Source: Pseudomonas turukhanskensis
GTDB lineage: Bacteria > Pseudomonadota > Gammaproteobacteria > Pseudomonadales > Pseudomonadaceae
Length of the DNA stretch: 42,631 nucleotides
Direction: 5' to 3'
Assembly (NCBI RefSeq): GCF_027922365.1
Contig: NZ_BSFN01000027.1
Coordinates: 1 to 42,631 of the forward strand
Shown: piece by piece, positions 7,481-15,395 of the stretch
How the letters are laid out: each line of letters begins with the position of its first letter
How positions within the stretch are numbered: the stretch's first letter is position 1
Position numbers and translations under genes: made by a program
Notes under the pieces: generated by a model
What the model was told of the DNA's origin: nothing
The model's input: only the letters and a program-made list of their open reading frames with translations
The model's database searches: none

Positions 7481-8199
7481 GGGGCAAGGTCCTGTTGCAG
7501 ACGCATAAGGTAGAAGTCCTGATTTTCCAGTTGCCCGCGTCGCAGCGGATTGCGCGTGCAGTGGCGGGCGTAAGCAGCATCGACAAAGCGGTAGAGCAAA
7601 TGTTCATCCCGGCCCGGTGGAATACCTAAACGGGTGGTTTGAATTACCTGCTCGGGGGTGTAGCCAACGTCCTCGACAAACAGCCGCTCGGGGTCGAAGC
7701 GCTGGGCATCCCAGGCCGGCACTTTAAGGCCGAGGGCGCGGCAGAGCAGGGTCTGACCGTTACAGAGTTTTTCCAGGGGGCGGGGTTGGCCGAGGCTATC
7801 GGGGTTGTTGGTGCGCAGTTGCGCGAGGCTTTGCGGGCCGCTGTGGGCGTCGGTGTACGGGAACGCCGATTTGATCAGCACCGCATTGCCCGGCCCGTGG
7901 GCGCTGAAGTTCAGCGAGTCGCCGCCACGGGCGTAGTACATATAAATGTGCCCGCCATCGAGAAACAGCGCCCGGCGTTTCTCGGTGTAGCCCAGGGAGG
8001 CATGGCTGCCTTTTTCGGCGAAGTAATAGGCCTCGGTTTCGATGATGCGTGCGGCCAGCCACAGGCCGTCGACCTTGTGGCGGATGACTTTGCCCAGCAG
8101 TGCCTGGGCCAGCACTTGGGCGTCGCGGTCGAAGAAACTGTCCGGCAGTGCACGACCTTCAGGCCAGTCAGACAAACTAAGGGTGGGTTCACTCGGCAT
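7477..8199 (-). CDS. DNA-3-methyladenine glycosylase (AAG/MPG type)
   Basis: This is a 240-residue protein of the alkyladenine DNA glycosylase family, which removes 3-methyladenine and other alkylated purines in base-excision repair. The family signature with the catalytic Glu is seen in ARIIETEAYY, followed by KGSHASLGYT and the GGHIYMYYARGG strand. It is the first gene of a leftward two-gene unit with the DedA-PAP2 gene. Its start at 8199 faces the methyltransferase gene across 63 bp that must hold both promoters. The association of a repair glycosylase with a lipid phosphatase is probably positional only. Confidence 0.9.
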   Translation of the reverse strand: MPSEPTLSLSDWPEGRALPDSFFDRDAQVLAQALLGKVIRHKVDGLWLAARIIETEAYYFAEKGSHASLGYTEKRRALFLDGGHIYMYYARGGDSLNFSAHGPGNAVLIKSAFPYTDAHSGPQSLAQLRTNNPDSLGQPRPLEKLCNGQTLLCRALGLKVPAWDAQRFDPERLFVEDVGYTPEQVIQTTRLGIPPGRDEHLLYRFVDAAYARHCTRNPLRRGQLENQDFYLMRLQQDLAP

Positions 8200-8262
8200 G
8201 GGCTGTTATCGCAACGGGGCAGGGCTTAGGCTCGGGCGATCATAACAATAAGAGCTTTGGCC

Positions 8263-9102
8263 ATGTCCGACCGCAGCCGTGCCGACAGTGCCCATATCAG
8301 CCCCAGCGCCCATTACACCGGGTACGTCTGGTACCGCCACCACCTCAGTGATGCCGCCTTTGCTACCCCCTTTGGGCGTTGGGTGCATGGCCTGCTCACG
8401 CCCATTGCCTGGGGCGCGCGCGTGGGCTTCGGGCTGGATATCGAACACCTGCTGTTGCAACGCCATCTGCTGCTGGATGCGCGGCTGACGGCAGCCATCG
8501 AAGAGCGCGGTGTGCGTCAGGTGGTGGAGATTGCCTGCGGGCTGTCGCCTCGGGGCCGGCGCTTTTGCCAGCGCTATCCCGAGCTGCGTTACCTGGAGGC
8601 CGACCTGCCGGGCATGGCGGTGCGCAAGCGGCTGCTGCTGCACAGCGAGGGTTGGCTTAACGGCCGCCATCAAGTGCGGTCGGTGGATATTCTCGCCGAG
8701 CAGAGTCTGGAGGCTCTGTTCGCCGGGCTGGACCGCACCGAGCCGGTGCTGGTGATCACCGAGGGGCTGGTGAACTACTTTGAGCGGCCGGTGATTGAAG
8801 GTTTCTGGACCGTGTTGGCGGCGCAGTTGAAAGCGTTTCCACAGGCGACGTACCTGACCGATCTGTACCCGGACCTCAAAGAGCACCCCCGCTACCGGCA
8901 GTTGCGCTGGGGTGTGGATATCGTCGGACGGCTGACGCGGGGCAATTACCCGCTGCATTACCGTAATGCTGGCGAAATTGTTGAGGCGTTTGCGCGGTGT
9001 GGGTTTGCGCGAACACAGGTGTTGGACCCTGCGCTGCATAGTCAGGGCTTACCGCCAATTACGCAGGCGACCTTGGTGCGGGTGATTGAGGCCTCAACCT
9101 GA
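8263..9102 (+). CDS. Class I SAM-dependent methyltransferase (leucine carboxyl methyltransferase-like)
   Basis: This is a 279-residue protein. The SAM-binding motif is seen as VVEIACGLSPRG, followed by an acidic strand end (YLEADLPG), and a VLVITEGLVNYF strand later on. The pattern fits the LCM/PPM1-like O-methyltransferases found near secondary metabolism and as orphans. The substrate is unknown. The ATG at 8263 is chosen; a TTG two codons upstream is less likely. The only ribosome site is a weak AAGAG. The last 9 bases overlap the 3' end of the convergent alpha/beta hydrolase gene. Confidence 0.82.
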   Translation: MSDRSRADSAHISPSAHYTGYVWYRHHLSDAAFATPFGRWVHGLLTPIAWGARVGFGLDIEHLLLQRHLLLDARLTAAIEERGVRQVVEIACGLSPRGRRFCQRYPELRYLEADLPGMAVRKRLLLHSEGWLNGRHQVRSVDILAEQSLEALFAGLDRTEPVLVITEGLVNYFERPVIEGFWTVLAAQLKAFPQATYLTDLYPDLKEHPRYRQLRWGVDIVGRLTRGNYPLHYRNAGEIVEAFARCGFARTQVLDPALHSQGLPPITQATLVRVIEAST

Positions 9103-10386
9103 ATGTAGGGCGAATATCCGCTCTGCGGATATTCGCCTTGCGGTCTCGAGGCGATCGCCACGGCGGATATCGCCTGCGGCGATATTCGCCCTACAGCGTT
9201 GCGCCAACGCCGCGCTCCCGGCCGCATCGGTATGCGCAAACACCCACGCCAGCTCCGAGCTGCTATTGCGCAGCGGCAAAATCGCCAACGCCGGCATATC
9301 CATCATCTGCAATTGCCAGCCACGCTGCGGCACCTGGCTCGGCAAGTCGCCATGCAGTAGGCCCCCAAAAAAGCCCAACTCGCTAACGTCCACGGTCAGT
9401 TCGCCAACCTCGGCGTGCTGCAACCGCGCTCGACTGTGCAGCGGTGCATGGCGTGGCTCGTGGCGTTTTTCCAGTTGCAACCACTGGCTGCGTGGCAGGT
9501 GCGTACTGCCGGGGCTGATCAATGGAAGCGGTTCGCTGCGTAGAAATGGGGTGTACAGGCTGGCACAGGCAGTGCGTTGTTCGAAGTTCGCCAGGTGGTC
9601 GGCGTTGTGGATAAGGGCGCATTCGGCCGCCGCACAGGAACTGGCGAACAGGGTGTGTTCCCAGGGCTGGGTGAAGTGGTCGTATTCGCCAGCCAGCACC
9701 AGGGTCGGGCAGCTGGGGTGCTGGCGGAAGCCTTCGAAGTCGAGCAGGCGCTGGCTGTTTTGCCGGTAGCGCTCGATTTCGCTGGGCGACAGCCGCTGCA
9801 ATTGGCGCAGCAGGGCCTTGCGAAAAATCGGAGCCACGCCGGTTTCCTGGGCGCGGGTAGGGTTGAGCAGCCCCGTGACTGCGCCGTGGGCAAATTCGGC
9901 GGCGCGACCTTCGGCGAGCAGCGCCAGGCTTTCTTCCAGCAACACCCGCGCGCCACGCCGGCCAAAGGCGGTGATACCGGCCAGCAGTAGGCGAGAACAA
10001 TGCTGTGGGTGGCGCGCCGCGAACAGCGCGGCCAGCGCCGAGCCGTAGGAGAGGCCGATGGGCATCAGCGGCGGCAGGTTCAGCTCCTGGGCAAACGCAG
10101 CGATCAGGTCCGCCAGCGCGGGCAGGTTCAGCTCGGGGGCCAGTTGCAGGTTGCTGCCCTGGCTCGGCAAGTCGAGCAGGATTACCGGGTGATCGGCCAG
10201 CAGTTCTTCGACTTCGCTGGCGAACGAGCGAAAGCATTGGAACGCACCGCCGAGAAATAGCACGGGGTGACGCGCGTCTTCGGCGCGGGTGGAGTAGGCC
10301 TGGTAGTGCAGGTGCCACTCGCCCAGTTGCAGGTGTTGGCTGGTGTCGCCGAGCAGGGCCGAACTGTAGTCGGTGTGATAGCGCAT
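9094..10386 (-). CDS. Alpha/beta hydrolase with C-terminal PilZ-like domain
   Basis: This is a 430-residue protein. Residues 40-285 are an alpha/beta hydrolase with a complete triad: nucleophile Ser113 in GLSYG, Asp236 in GEYDHFT and His264 in NADHLANFE. The region after the core strand (VILLDLPSQGSN) recalls RhlA-type acyl-handling hydrolases. Residues 305-395 carry the two motifs of PilZ c-di-GMP receptors: RxxxR (RHEPR, 308-312) and DxSxxG (DVSELG, 333-338). The last 33 residues (from about 398) are encoded by the REP doublet 9104-9195. AAGGAG before the ATG fixes the start. It is divergent from proA. That c-di-GMP controls the hydrolase is inference; the substrate is unknown. Confidence 0.85.
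   Translation of the reverse strand: MRYHTDYSSALLGDTSQHLQLGEWHLHYQAYSTRAEDARHPVLFLGGAFQCFRSFASEVEELLADHPVILLDLPSQGSNLQLAPELNLPALADLIAAFAQELNLPPLMPIGLSYGSALAALFAARHPQHCSRLLLAGITAFGRRGARVLLEESLALLAEGRAAEFAHGAVTGLLNPTRAQETGVAPIFRKALLRQLQRLSPSEIERYRQNSQRLLDFEGFRQHPSCPTLVLAGEYDHFTQPWEHTLFASSCAAAECALIHNADHLANFEQRTACASLYTPFLRSEPLPLISPGSTHLPRSQWLQLEKRHEPRHAPLHSRARLQHAEVGELTVDVSELGFFGGLLHGDLPSQVPQRGWQLQMMDMPALAILPLRNSSSELAWVFAHTDAAGSAALAQRCRANIAAGDIRRGDRLETARRISAERIFALHSG
9104..9195. repeat. REP doublet inside the hydrolase 3' end
   Basis: The outer arms TGTAGGGCGAATATC and GATATTCGCCCTACA are exact inverted copies 92 bp apart end to end. Inner palindromes (ATATCCGC..GCGGATAT, GGCGATCGCC) give a branched hairpin. 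It overlaps the coding sequence of the minus-strand hydrolase and starts 2 bp after the stop codon of the methyltransferase. Confidence 0.85.
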
Positions 10387-10634
10387 GGCCGCTTCTCCTT
10401 GTTGTTGTGGGCGCCCGTCCTTGGGGTGGGCGGTTGGCTATGCCTGCAAGGTAGACATCTGCGGCCTGTTTGTTTACCTAACCTTCGGGCGGGCAATGGC
10501 TGGCCTGAGCGGGCAAGTGTCACCGTCTCCCGGCAAGCCCCGGCCGCTGCGCTTGCGAGTGTTACCGGGGCAGGAGTTGTAACGCCCTGTTTACCACCCG
10601 CCAGACGCCGCTGGGCGTGGGCCCGTCGCGCCGC

Positions 10635-10640
10635 TATAAT
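10635..10640 (+). promoter_or_regulatory. Candidate -10 box for proA
   Basis: A perfect TATAAT lies 35 bp before the proA start. There is no convincing -35 at the right distance, so an activator or a different spacing would be needed. The rest of the 288-bp gap between the divergent genes shows no gene. Confidence 0.35.
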
Positions 10641-10674
10641 CAGCCGCTTTCCCCACTGCCAGACCACCGAGACC

Positions 10675-11940
10675 ATGACTGAGTCCGTGCTCGACTATAT
10701 GACCCGCCTGGGTCGCACTGCCCGCGAAGCCTCCCGTGTGGTGGCCCGCGCCAGTACCGCGCAGAAGAACCGTGCCCTGCACGCGGCCGCCGCCGCCCTC
10801 GACGCTGCGCGCGCCGAGCTGGTTGCCGCCAATGAACAAGACCTCGCCAATGGCCGCGCCAATGGCCTGGAGCCGGCCCTGCTGGACCGCCTGGCCCTGA
10901 CCCCCGCGCGCGTCGACGAAATGATCGAGGGCTTGCGTCAGGTGGCCACCCTGCCGGACCCAATCGGTGAAATCCGCGACATGCGTTACCTGCCCTCGGG
11001 CATTCAGGTCGGCAAGATGCGCGTGCCGCTGGGTGTGATCGGCATCATTTACGAGTCGCGTCCTAACGTGACCATCGACGCCGCCAGCCTGTGCCTCAAG
11101 TCCGGCAACGCCACCATCCTGCGCGGCGGCTCGGAAGCAATTAATTCCAACCGCGCCATCGCTGCCTGCATTCAGCAAGGTTTGGCCGAGGCCGGTTTGC
11201 CTGCGGCTGCCGTGCAAGTGGTGGAAACCACCGACCGCGCCGCCGTCGGCGCGCTGATCACCATGCCCGAGTACGTGGATGTGATTGTGCCGCGGGGTGG
11301 CAAAAGCCTGATTGAGCGCATCAGTCGCGATGCCAAAGTGCCGGTGATCAAACACCTGGACGGCATCTGCCACGTGTACATCGACGTGGCGGCCGACATC
11401 GACAAAGCCATCCGCATTGCCGACAACGCCAAAACCCAGCGCTACTCGCCGTGCAACACCATGGAAACCTTGCTGGTGCACGCCGGTATTGCCGAGCGCG
11501 TATTGCCGCCGCTGGCTGCCATTTACCGCGACAAGAGCGTTGAGCTGCGCGGCTGCGAACGCACCCGTGCGCTGCTGGGCAACGATGTGCTGCAAGCCAC
11601 CGAAGAAGACTGGCGCACCGAGTACCTTGCGCCGATTCTGTCGATCCGAATCGTCGACAGCCTCGACGAGGCCATCGAGCACATCACCAAATACAGCTCG
11701 CAGCACACCGACTCCATCGTCACTGAAAACTTCACCAGTGGCCGTCGCTTTATCACCGAGGTGGATTCGGCCTCGGTGATGATCAACGCCTCGACGCGCT
11801 TTGCCGATGGTTTCGAATATGGCCTGGGCGCGGAAATCGGTATTTCCACCGACAAACTGCACGCCCGTGGCCCGGTTGGCCTGGAAGGGCTGACCAGTGA
11901 GAAGTATGTGGTGTTCGGCGACGGTCATATCCGTACTTGA
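10675..11940 (+). CDS. proA: Gamma-glutamyl phosphate reductase
   Basis: This is a 421-residue cytoplasmic enzyme that reduces L-glutamyl 5-phosphate to glutamate 5-semialdehyde with NADPH, the second step of proline synthesis. The aldehyde-dehydrogenase-like family signature with the active-site Cys is present (RYSPCNTMETLLVH), together with IYESRPNVTIDAA and the C-terminal ARGPVGLEGLTSEKY. The ATG at 10675 gives the usual length; the frame is open upstream but that part is not conserved-looking. The TGA overlaps a possible TTG start of nadD. It is the first gene of the long rightward cluster. Confidence 0.97.
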   Translation: MTESVLDYMTRLGRTAREASRVVARASTAQKNRALHAAAAALDAARAELVAANEQDLANGRANGLEPALLDRLALTPARVDEMIEGLRQVATLPDPIGEIRDMRYLPSGIQVGKMRVPLGVIGIIYESRPNVTIDAASLCLKSGNATILRGGSEAINSNRAIAACIQQGLAEAGLPAAAVQVVETTDRAAVGALITMPEYVDVIVPRGGKSLIERISRDAKVPVIKHLDGICHVYIDVAADIDKAIRIADNAKTQRYSPCNTMETLLVHAGIAERVLPPLAAIYRDKSVELRGCERTRALLGNDVLQATEEDWRTEYLAPILSIRIVDSLDEAIEHITKYSSQHTDSIVTENFTSGRRFITEVDSASVMINASTRFADGFEYGLGAEIGISTDKLHARGPVGLEGLTSEKYVVFGDGHIRT

Positions 11941-11957
11941 GCACCGAGCAGACATCC

Positions 11958-12602
11958 GTGGGCAAGCGCATCGGCATCCTGGGCGGGACTTTCAACCCGG
12001 TGCATGTCGGCCATTTGCGCAGCGCCCTGGAAGTGGCCGAACAGCTTGATCTGGACGAGCTGCGTTTGATTCCCAACGCTCGCCCGCCGCACCGGGAAGC
12101 GCCGCAGGTGTCGGCGCAGGACCGTTTGGCGATGGTCGAGCAGGCCGTTGCCGGGGTGCCCTTGCTGACGGTGGACGACCGCGAACTCAAACGCGACCGG
12201 CCGTCCTACAGCATCGACACCCTGGAGTCGTTGCGCGCTGAACTGGCGGTTGAGGATCAACTGTTTTTAGTGTTGGGGTGGGACGCCTTTTGTGGCCTGC
12301 CAACCTGGCATCGCTGGGAATCACTGCTGGACCATTGCCACATCCTGGTATTGCAACGCCCGGATGCCGACAGCGAAGCGCCGCAAGCGCTGCGTGATGT
12401 TCTGGCGGCCCGCAGTGTCAGCGACCCGCAGGCCCTGGCAGGGCCGAGCGGCCAGATTGCTTTTGTCTGGCAGACGCCGCTCGCGGTGTCTGCTACCCAG
12501 ATCCGGAATCTGCTGGCCAGCGGAAAGTCGGTGCGTTTTCTGGTGCCCGATGCGGTGCTGGCCTACATCAATGCACGCGGACTGTACCGCGCGCAGAACT
12601 GA
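11958..12602 (+). CDS. nadD: Nicotinate-nucleotide adenylyltransferase
   Basis: This is a 214-residue enzyme that joins nicotinate mononucleotide and ATP to form deamido-NAD. The nucleotidyltransferase motif GGTFNPVHVGHLR and the C-terminal SATQIR motif (ISSTxxR type) are both clear. The start is uncertain: a GTG at 11958 gives MGKRIGILGG, the form I know from pseudomonads, while a TTG at 11937 overlapping the proA stop would add seven residues. Neither has a strong ribosome site. It is followed 19 bp later by rsfS. Confidence 0.95.
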   Translation: MGKRIGILGGTFNPVHVGHLRSALEVAEQLDLDELRLIPNARPPHREAPQVSAQDRLAMVEQAVAGVPLLTVDDRELKRDRPSYSIDTLESLRAELAVEDQLFLVLGWDAFCGLPTWHRWESLLDHCHILVLQRPDADSEAPQALRDVLAARSVSDPQALAGPSGQIAFVWQTPLAVSATQIRNLLASGKSVRFLVPDAVLAYINARGLYRAQN

Positions 12603-12621
12603 ACACGAGAAAGAGTCAATT

Positions 12622-13017
12622 ATGAGCAAGCCTGTAATGCCGAGCGAAGACCTGGTCAAACTGGCCGTCTTTGCCCTCGAAGACGTCAAAGCCCAAGACA
12701 TCACCACCATCGATGTGCGCGGCAAAACCAGCATCACCGATTTCATGGTGATCGCCAGCGGCACCTCCAACCGCCACGTCAAATCCCTGGTGGATAACGT
12801 GCTGGAAAAGGTCAAGGAAAAGGGCGTGCGCCCACTGGGCAGCGAAGGCCTGGACACTGGCGAATGGGCCTTGCTGGACCTGGGCGATATCGTCGTGCAC
12901 GTGATGTTGCCGACCGCTCGCCAGTTCTACGACCTCGAGCGTCTGTGGCAGGGCGCCGAGCAGAGCCGCGCGCAGAACCAGAACAGCCCGGAACAGTTCA
13001 GCAACGACGGCGAGTAA
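12622..13017 (+). CDS. rsfS: Ribosomal silencing factor RsfS
   Basis: This is a 131-residue protein of the RsfS/Iojap family, which binds ribosomal protein L14 and blocks subunit joining in starved cells. The conserved core ITDFMVIASGTSNRHVKSL and the DLGDIVVHVM strand are present. GAGAAAGAG precedes the ATG at 12622. The C terminus is a polar Gln/Asn/Ser-rich tail. It lies between nadD and rlmH, the usual pseudomonad arrangement. Confidence 0.96.
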   Translation: MSKPVMPSEDLVKLAVFALEDVKAQDITTIDVRGKTSITDFMVIASGTSNRHVKSLVDNVLEKVKEKGVRPLGSEGLDTGEWALLDLGDIVVHVMLPTARQFYDLERLWQGAEQSRAQNQNSPEQFSNDGE

Positions 13018-13025
13018 GGCTTCCC

Positions 13026-13493
13026 TTGCGTATACGTCTGATCGCTGTCGGTTCGCGCATGCCGCGCTGGGTGGAGGACGGTTGGCAGGAATATGCCAAG
13101 CGTCTGCCGGCCGAGCTGCCGCTGGACCTGGTGGAAATCCCCCTCAACACCCGCGGCAAGAACGCCGATGTGGCGCGCCTGATCCGTCAGGAAGGCGAGG
13201 CCATGCTGGCCAAGGTGCAACCGGGGGAGAAGATCGTCACGCTTGAGGTAACCGGCAAACCGTGGAGCACCGAGCAGTTGGCGGTGGAACTGGAGCGCTG
13301 GCGCCTGGATGCGCGCACCATCAATTTGATGGTCGGCGGCCCGGAAGGGCTGGCGCCTGAGGTGCAGGCACGCAGTGAGCAGCGCTGGTCGCTGTCGCCG
13401 CTGACCTTGCCGCACCCGCTGGTGCGGATTCTGATTGGTGAACAGATTTATCGCGCCTGGACCGTGTTGTCCGGGCACCCTTATCACAAATAA
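13026..13493 (+). CDS. rlmH: 23S rRNA (pseudouridine1915-N3)-methyltransferase
   Basis: This is a 155-residue SPOUT-class methyltransferase that modifies pseudouridine 1915 in helix 69 of 23S rRNA. The knot-forming SAM site is seen as LMVGGPEGL, and the C-terminal HPLVRILIGEQIYRAW is typical. The start is a TTG at 13026, giving MRIRLIAVGSR and the exact family length, with AAGG upstream. A frame open further upstream overlaps rsfS and is not used. Confidence 0.96.
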   Translation: MRIRLIAVGSRMPRWVEDGWQEYAKRLPAELPLDLVEIPLNTRGKNADVARLIRQEGEAMLAKVQPGEKIVTLEVTGKPWSTEQLAVELERWRLDARTINLMVGGPEGLAPEVQARSEQRWSLSPLTLPHPLVRILIGEQIYRAWTVLSGHPYHK

Positions 13494-13502
13494 GCCCTCG
13501 TA

Positions 13503-15395
13503 ATGCCGCAGCCGATCCGCCTCAAGGACCACGAGAAAGACGCCCGCCAAGTTCGCAATCGCGTGGTGGTGGGGGCGGTCGCCATCTGTTTGCTGATTAT
13601 CGTGCTGATCGCACGCCTGTATTTTCTGCAGGTGATTCAGTACGAGTACCACTCGACCCTTTCCGAAAACAACCGCGTGCATGTGCAGCCGATTCCGCCC
13701 ACCCGTGGGCTGATCTTCGACCGCAATGGCGTGGTGGTAGCCGACAACCGGCCCAGTTTCAGCCTGAGCATGACCCGCGAGCGGGCCGGCGATTGGGAGC
13801 AGGTGCTGGATGTCATCGTCGAAGTGCTGGAGCTGAGCCAGGAAGACCGCACCCTGTTCGAGCGGCGCATGCGCCAGGGCCGCCGGCCTTTCGAGCCGGT
13901 GCCGATTCTGTTCGAGCTCAGTGAAGAGCAGATCGCCCGCATTGCAGTAAACCAGTTCCGCCTGCCCGGCGTGGAAGTGGTGGCGCAGTTGGTGCGGCAT
14001 TACCCGCAGGGCGAGCACTTTGCTCACTCGGTGGGGTATGTGGGGCGCATCAACGAGGCCGAGTTGAAAGTGCTCGACCCGGTCAATTACAGCGGCACTC
14101 ACCATATCGGCAAAACCGGCATCGAGCGCTTCTACGAACCGCAGCTGCACGGGCAGGTGGGGTACGAGGAAGTAGAAACCAACGCCCGAGGCCGCGTGCT
14201 GCGGGTGCTCAAGCGCACCGACCCGGTGCCTGGCGCCGATATTGTGCTGAGCATGGACATTCGCCTGCAGGAAGCGGCAGAGGCGGCGCTGGGCGGGCGC
14301 CGTGGTTCCATCGTGGCGCTGGACCCCAATACCGGTGAAGTGCTGGCGATGGTCAGCCAGCCGAGCTTCGACCCCAACCTGTTCGTCACCGGTATCGGCT
14401 TCAAAGCCTATTCCGAACTGCGCGACTCGCCGGACCGTCCGCTGTTCAACCGCGTGCTGCGCGGCCTCTACCCGCCGGGTTCGACCATCAAACCGGCGGT
14501 GGCCATTGCCGGGCTGGACAGCGGTGTAGTGACGCCGAGCACGCGGGTGTACGACCCGGGCTTTTATCAGTTGCCCAACTACGAGCACAAATACCGCAAC
14601 TGGAACCGCTCCGGCGATGGCTCGGTGGATCTGCAAGCCGCGATCATGCGTTCCAACGACACCTACTTTTATGACCTGGCCCACAAACTGGGCATCGACC
14701 GCCTGGGCAATTACCTGAGCCGTTTTGGCATCGGGCAGAAAGTCTCGCTGGATATGTTCGAAGAGTCCCCCGGCTTGATGCCGTCGCGCGAGTGGAAGCG
14801 GGCGCGCTATCGCCAAGCCTGGTTCCCGGGCGAAACGCTGATTCTCGGGATTGGCCAGGGCTACATGCAGACCACGCCGTTGCAATTGGCGCAGGTGTCG
14901 GCGCTGGTGGCCAACCACGGCAAATGGATTCGCCCGCACCTGGCCAAGACCGTGGACGGCGTTCCGCCGGTAGACCCCAACCCCATGCCCGATATCGTGC
15001 TGCGCAACCCCGGTGACTGGGCGCAAGTGAGCGCCGGTATGCAGCAGGTGATGCACAACCCGCGCGGTACGGCGCACAAGGTTGGTGACACGTCCAGCTA
15101 CCGCATCGCCGGCAAAAGCGGTACCGCGCAGGTGGTGGCGATCAAACAGGGCGAGAAATACGACCGCTCCAAGCTTGATGAGCGCCATCGCGACCACGCC
15201 CTGTTTATTGCCTTCGCCCCGGCCGAGGCGCCGAAGATTGCCGTGGCGGTGATGATCGAGAACGGTGAGGGCGGTTCCAGCGTCGCCGCGCCCGTGGCCA
15301 AGGCGGTGATGGATGCCTGGCTGCTGGGCGAAAACGGTCAGCTCAAAACCCAGTACGCACCCCCTGTAACGGCCGAGGCGCCTGCACGTGAGTAA
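13503..15395 (+). CDS. mrdA: Penicillin-binding protein 2 (elongasome transpeptidase)
   Basis: This is a 630-residue class B penicillin-binding protein with one N-terminal membrane anchor (about 20-42). It has a dimerisation or pedestal domain, then a transpeptidase domain with SxxK (STIK, Ser327-Lys330), SND (384-386) and KSGT (538-541). It cross-links peptidoglycan during lateral wall growth with RodA. The ATG lies 9 bp after the rlmH stop. Its last 8 bases overlap rodA, so PBP2 and RodA are made together. Confidence 0.97.
   Translation: MPQPIRLKDHEKDARQVRNRVVVGAVAICLLIIVLIARLYFLQVIQYEYHSTLSENNRVHVQPIPPTRGLIFDRNGVVVADNRPSFSLSMTRERAGDWEQVLDVIVEVLELSQEDRTLFERRMRQGRRPFEPVPILFELSEEQIARIAVNQFRLPGVEVVAQLVRHYPQGEHFAHSVGYVGRINEAELKVLDPVNYSGTHHIGKTGIERFYEPQLHGQVGYEEVETNARGRVLRVLKRTDPVPGADIVLSMDIRLQEAAEAALGGRRGSIVALDPNTGEVLAMVSQPSFDPNLFVTGIGFKAYSELRDSPDRPLFNRVLRGLYPPGSTIKPAVAIAGLDSGVVTPSTRVYDPGFYQLPNYEHKYRNWNRSGDGSVDLQAAIMRSNDTYFYDLAHKLGIDRLGNYLSRFGIGQKVSLDMFEESPGLMPSREWKRARYRQAWFPGETLILGIGQGYMQTTPLQLAQVSALVANHGKWIRPHLAKTVDGVPPVDPNPMPDIVLRNPGDWAQVSAGMQQVMHNPRGTAHKVGDTSSYRIAGKSGTAQVVAIKQGEKYDRSKLDERHRDHALFIAFAPAEAPKIAVAVMIENGEGGSSVAAPVAKAVMDAWLLGENGQLKTQYAPPVTAEAPARE

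Noticed and set aside
10440..10490. Possible LuxR-type box upstream of the hydrolase
   Set aside because: I could not find a convincing dyad with the required spacing; the similarity was a few bases only.
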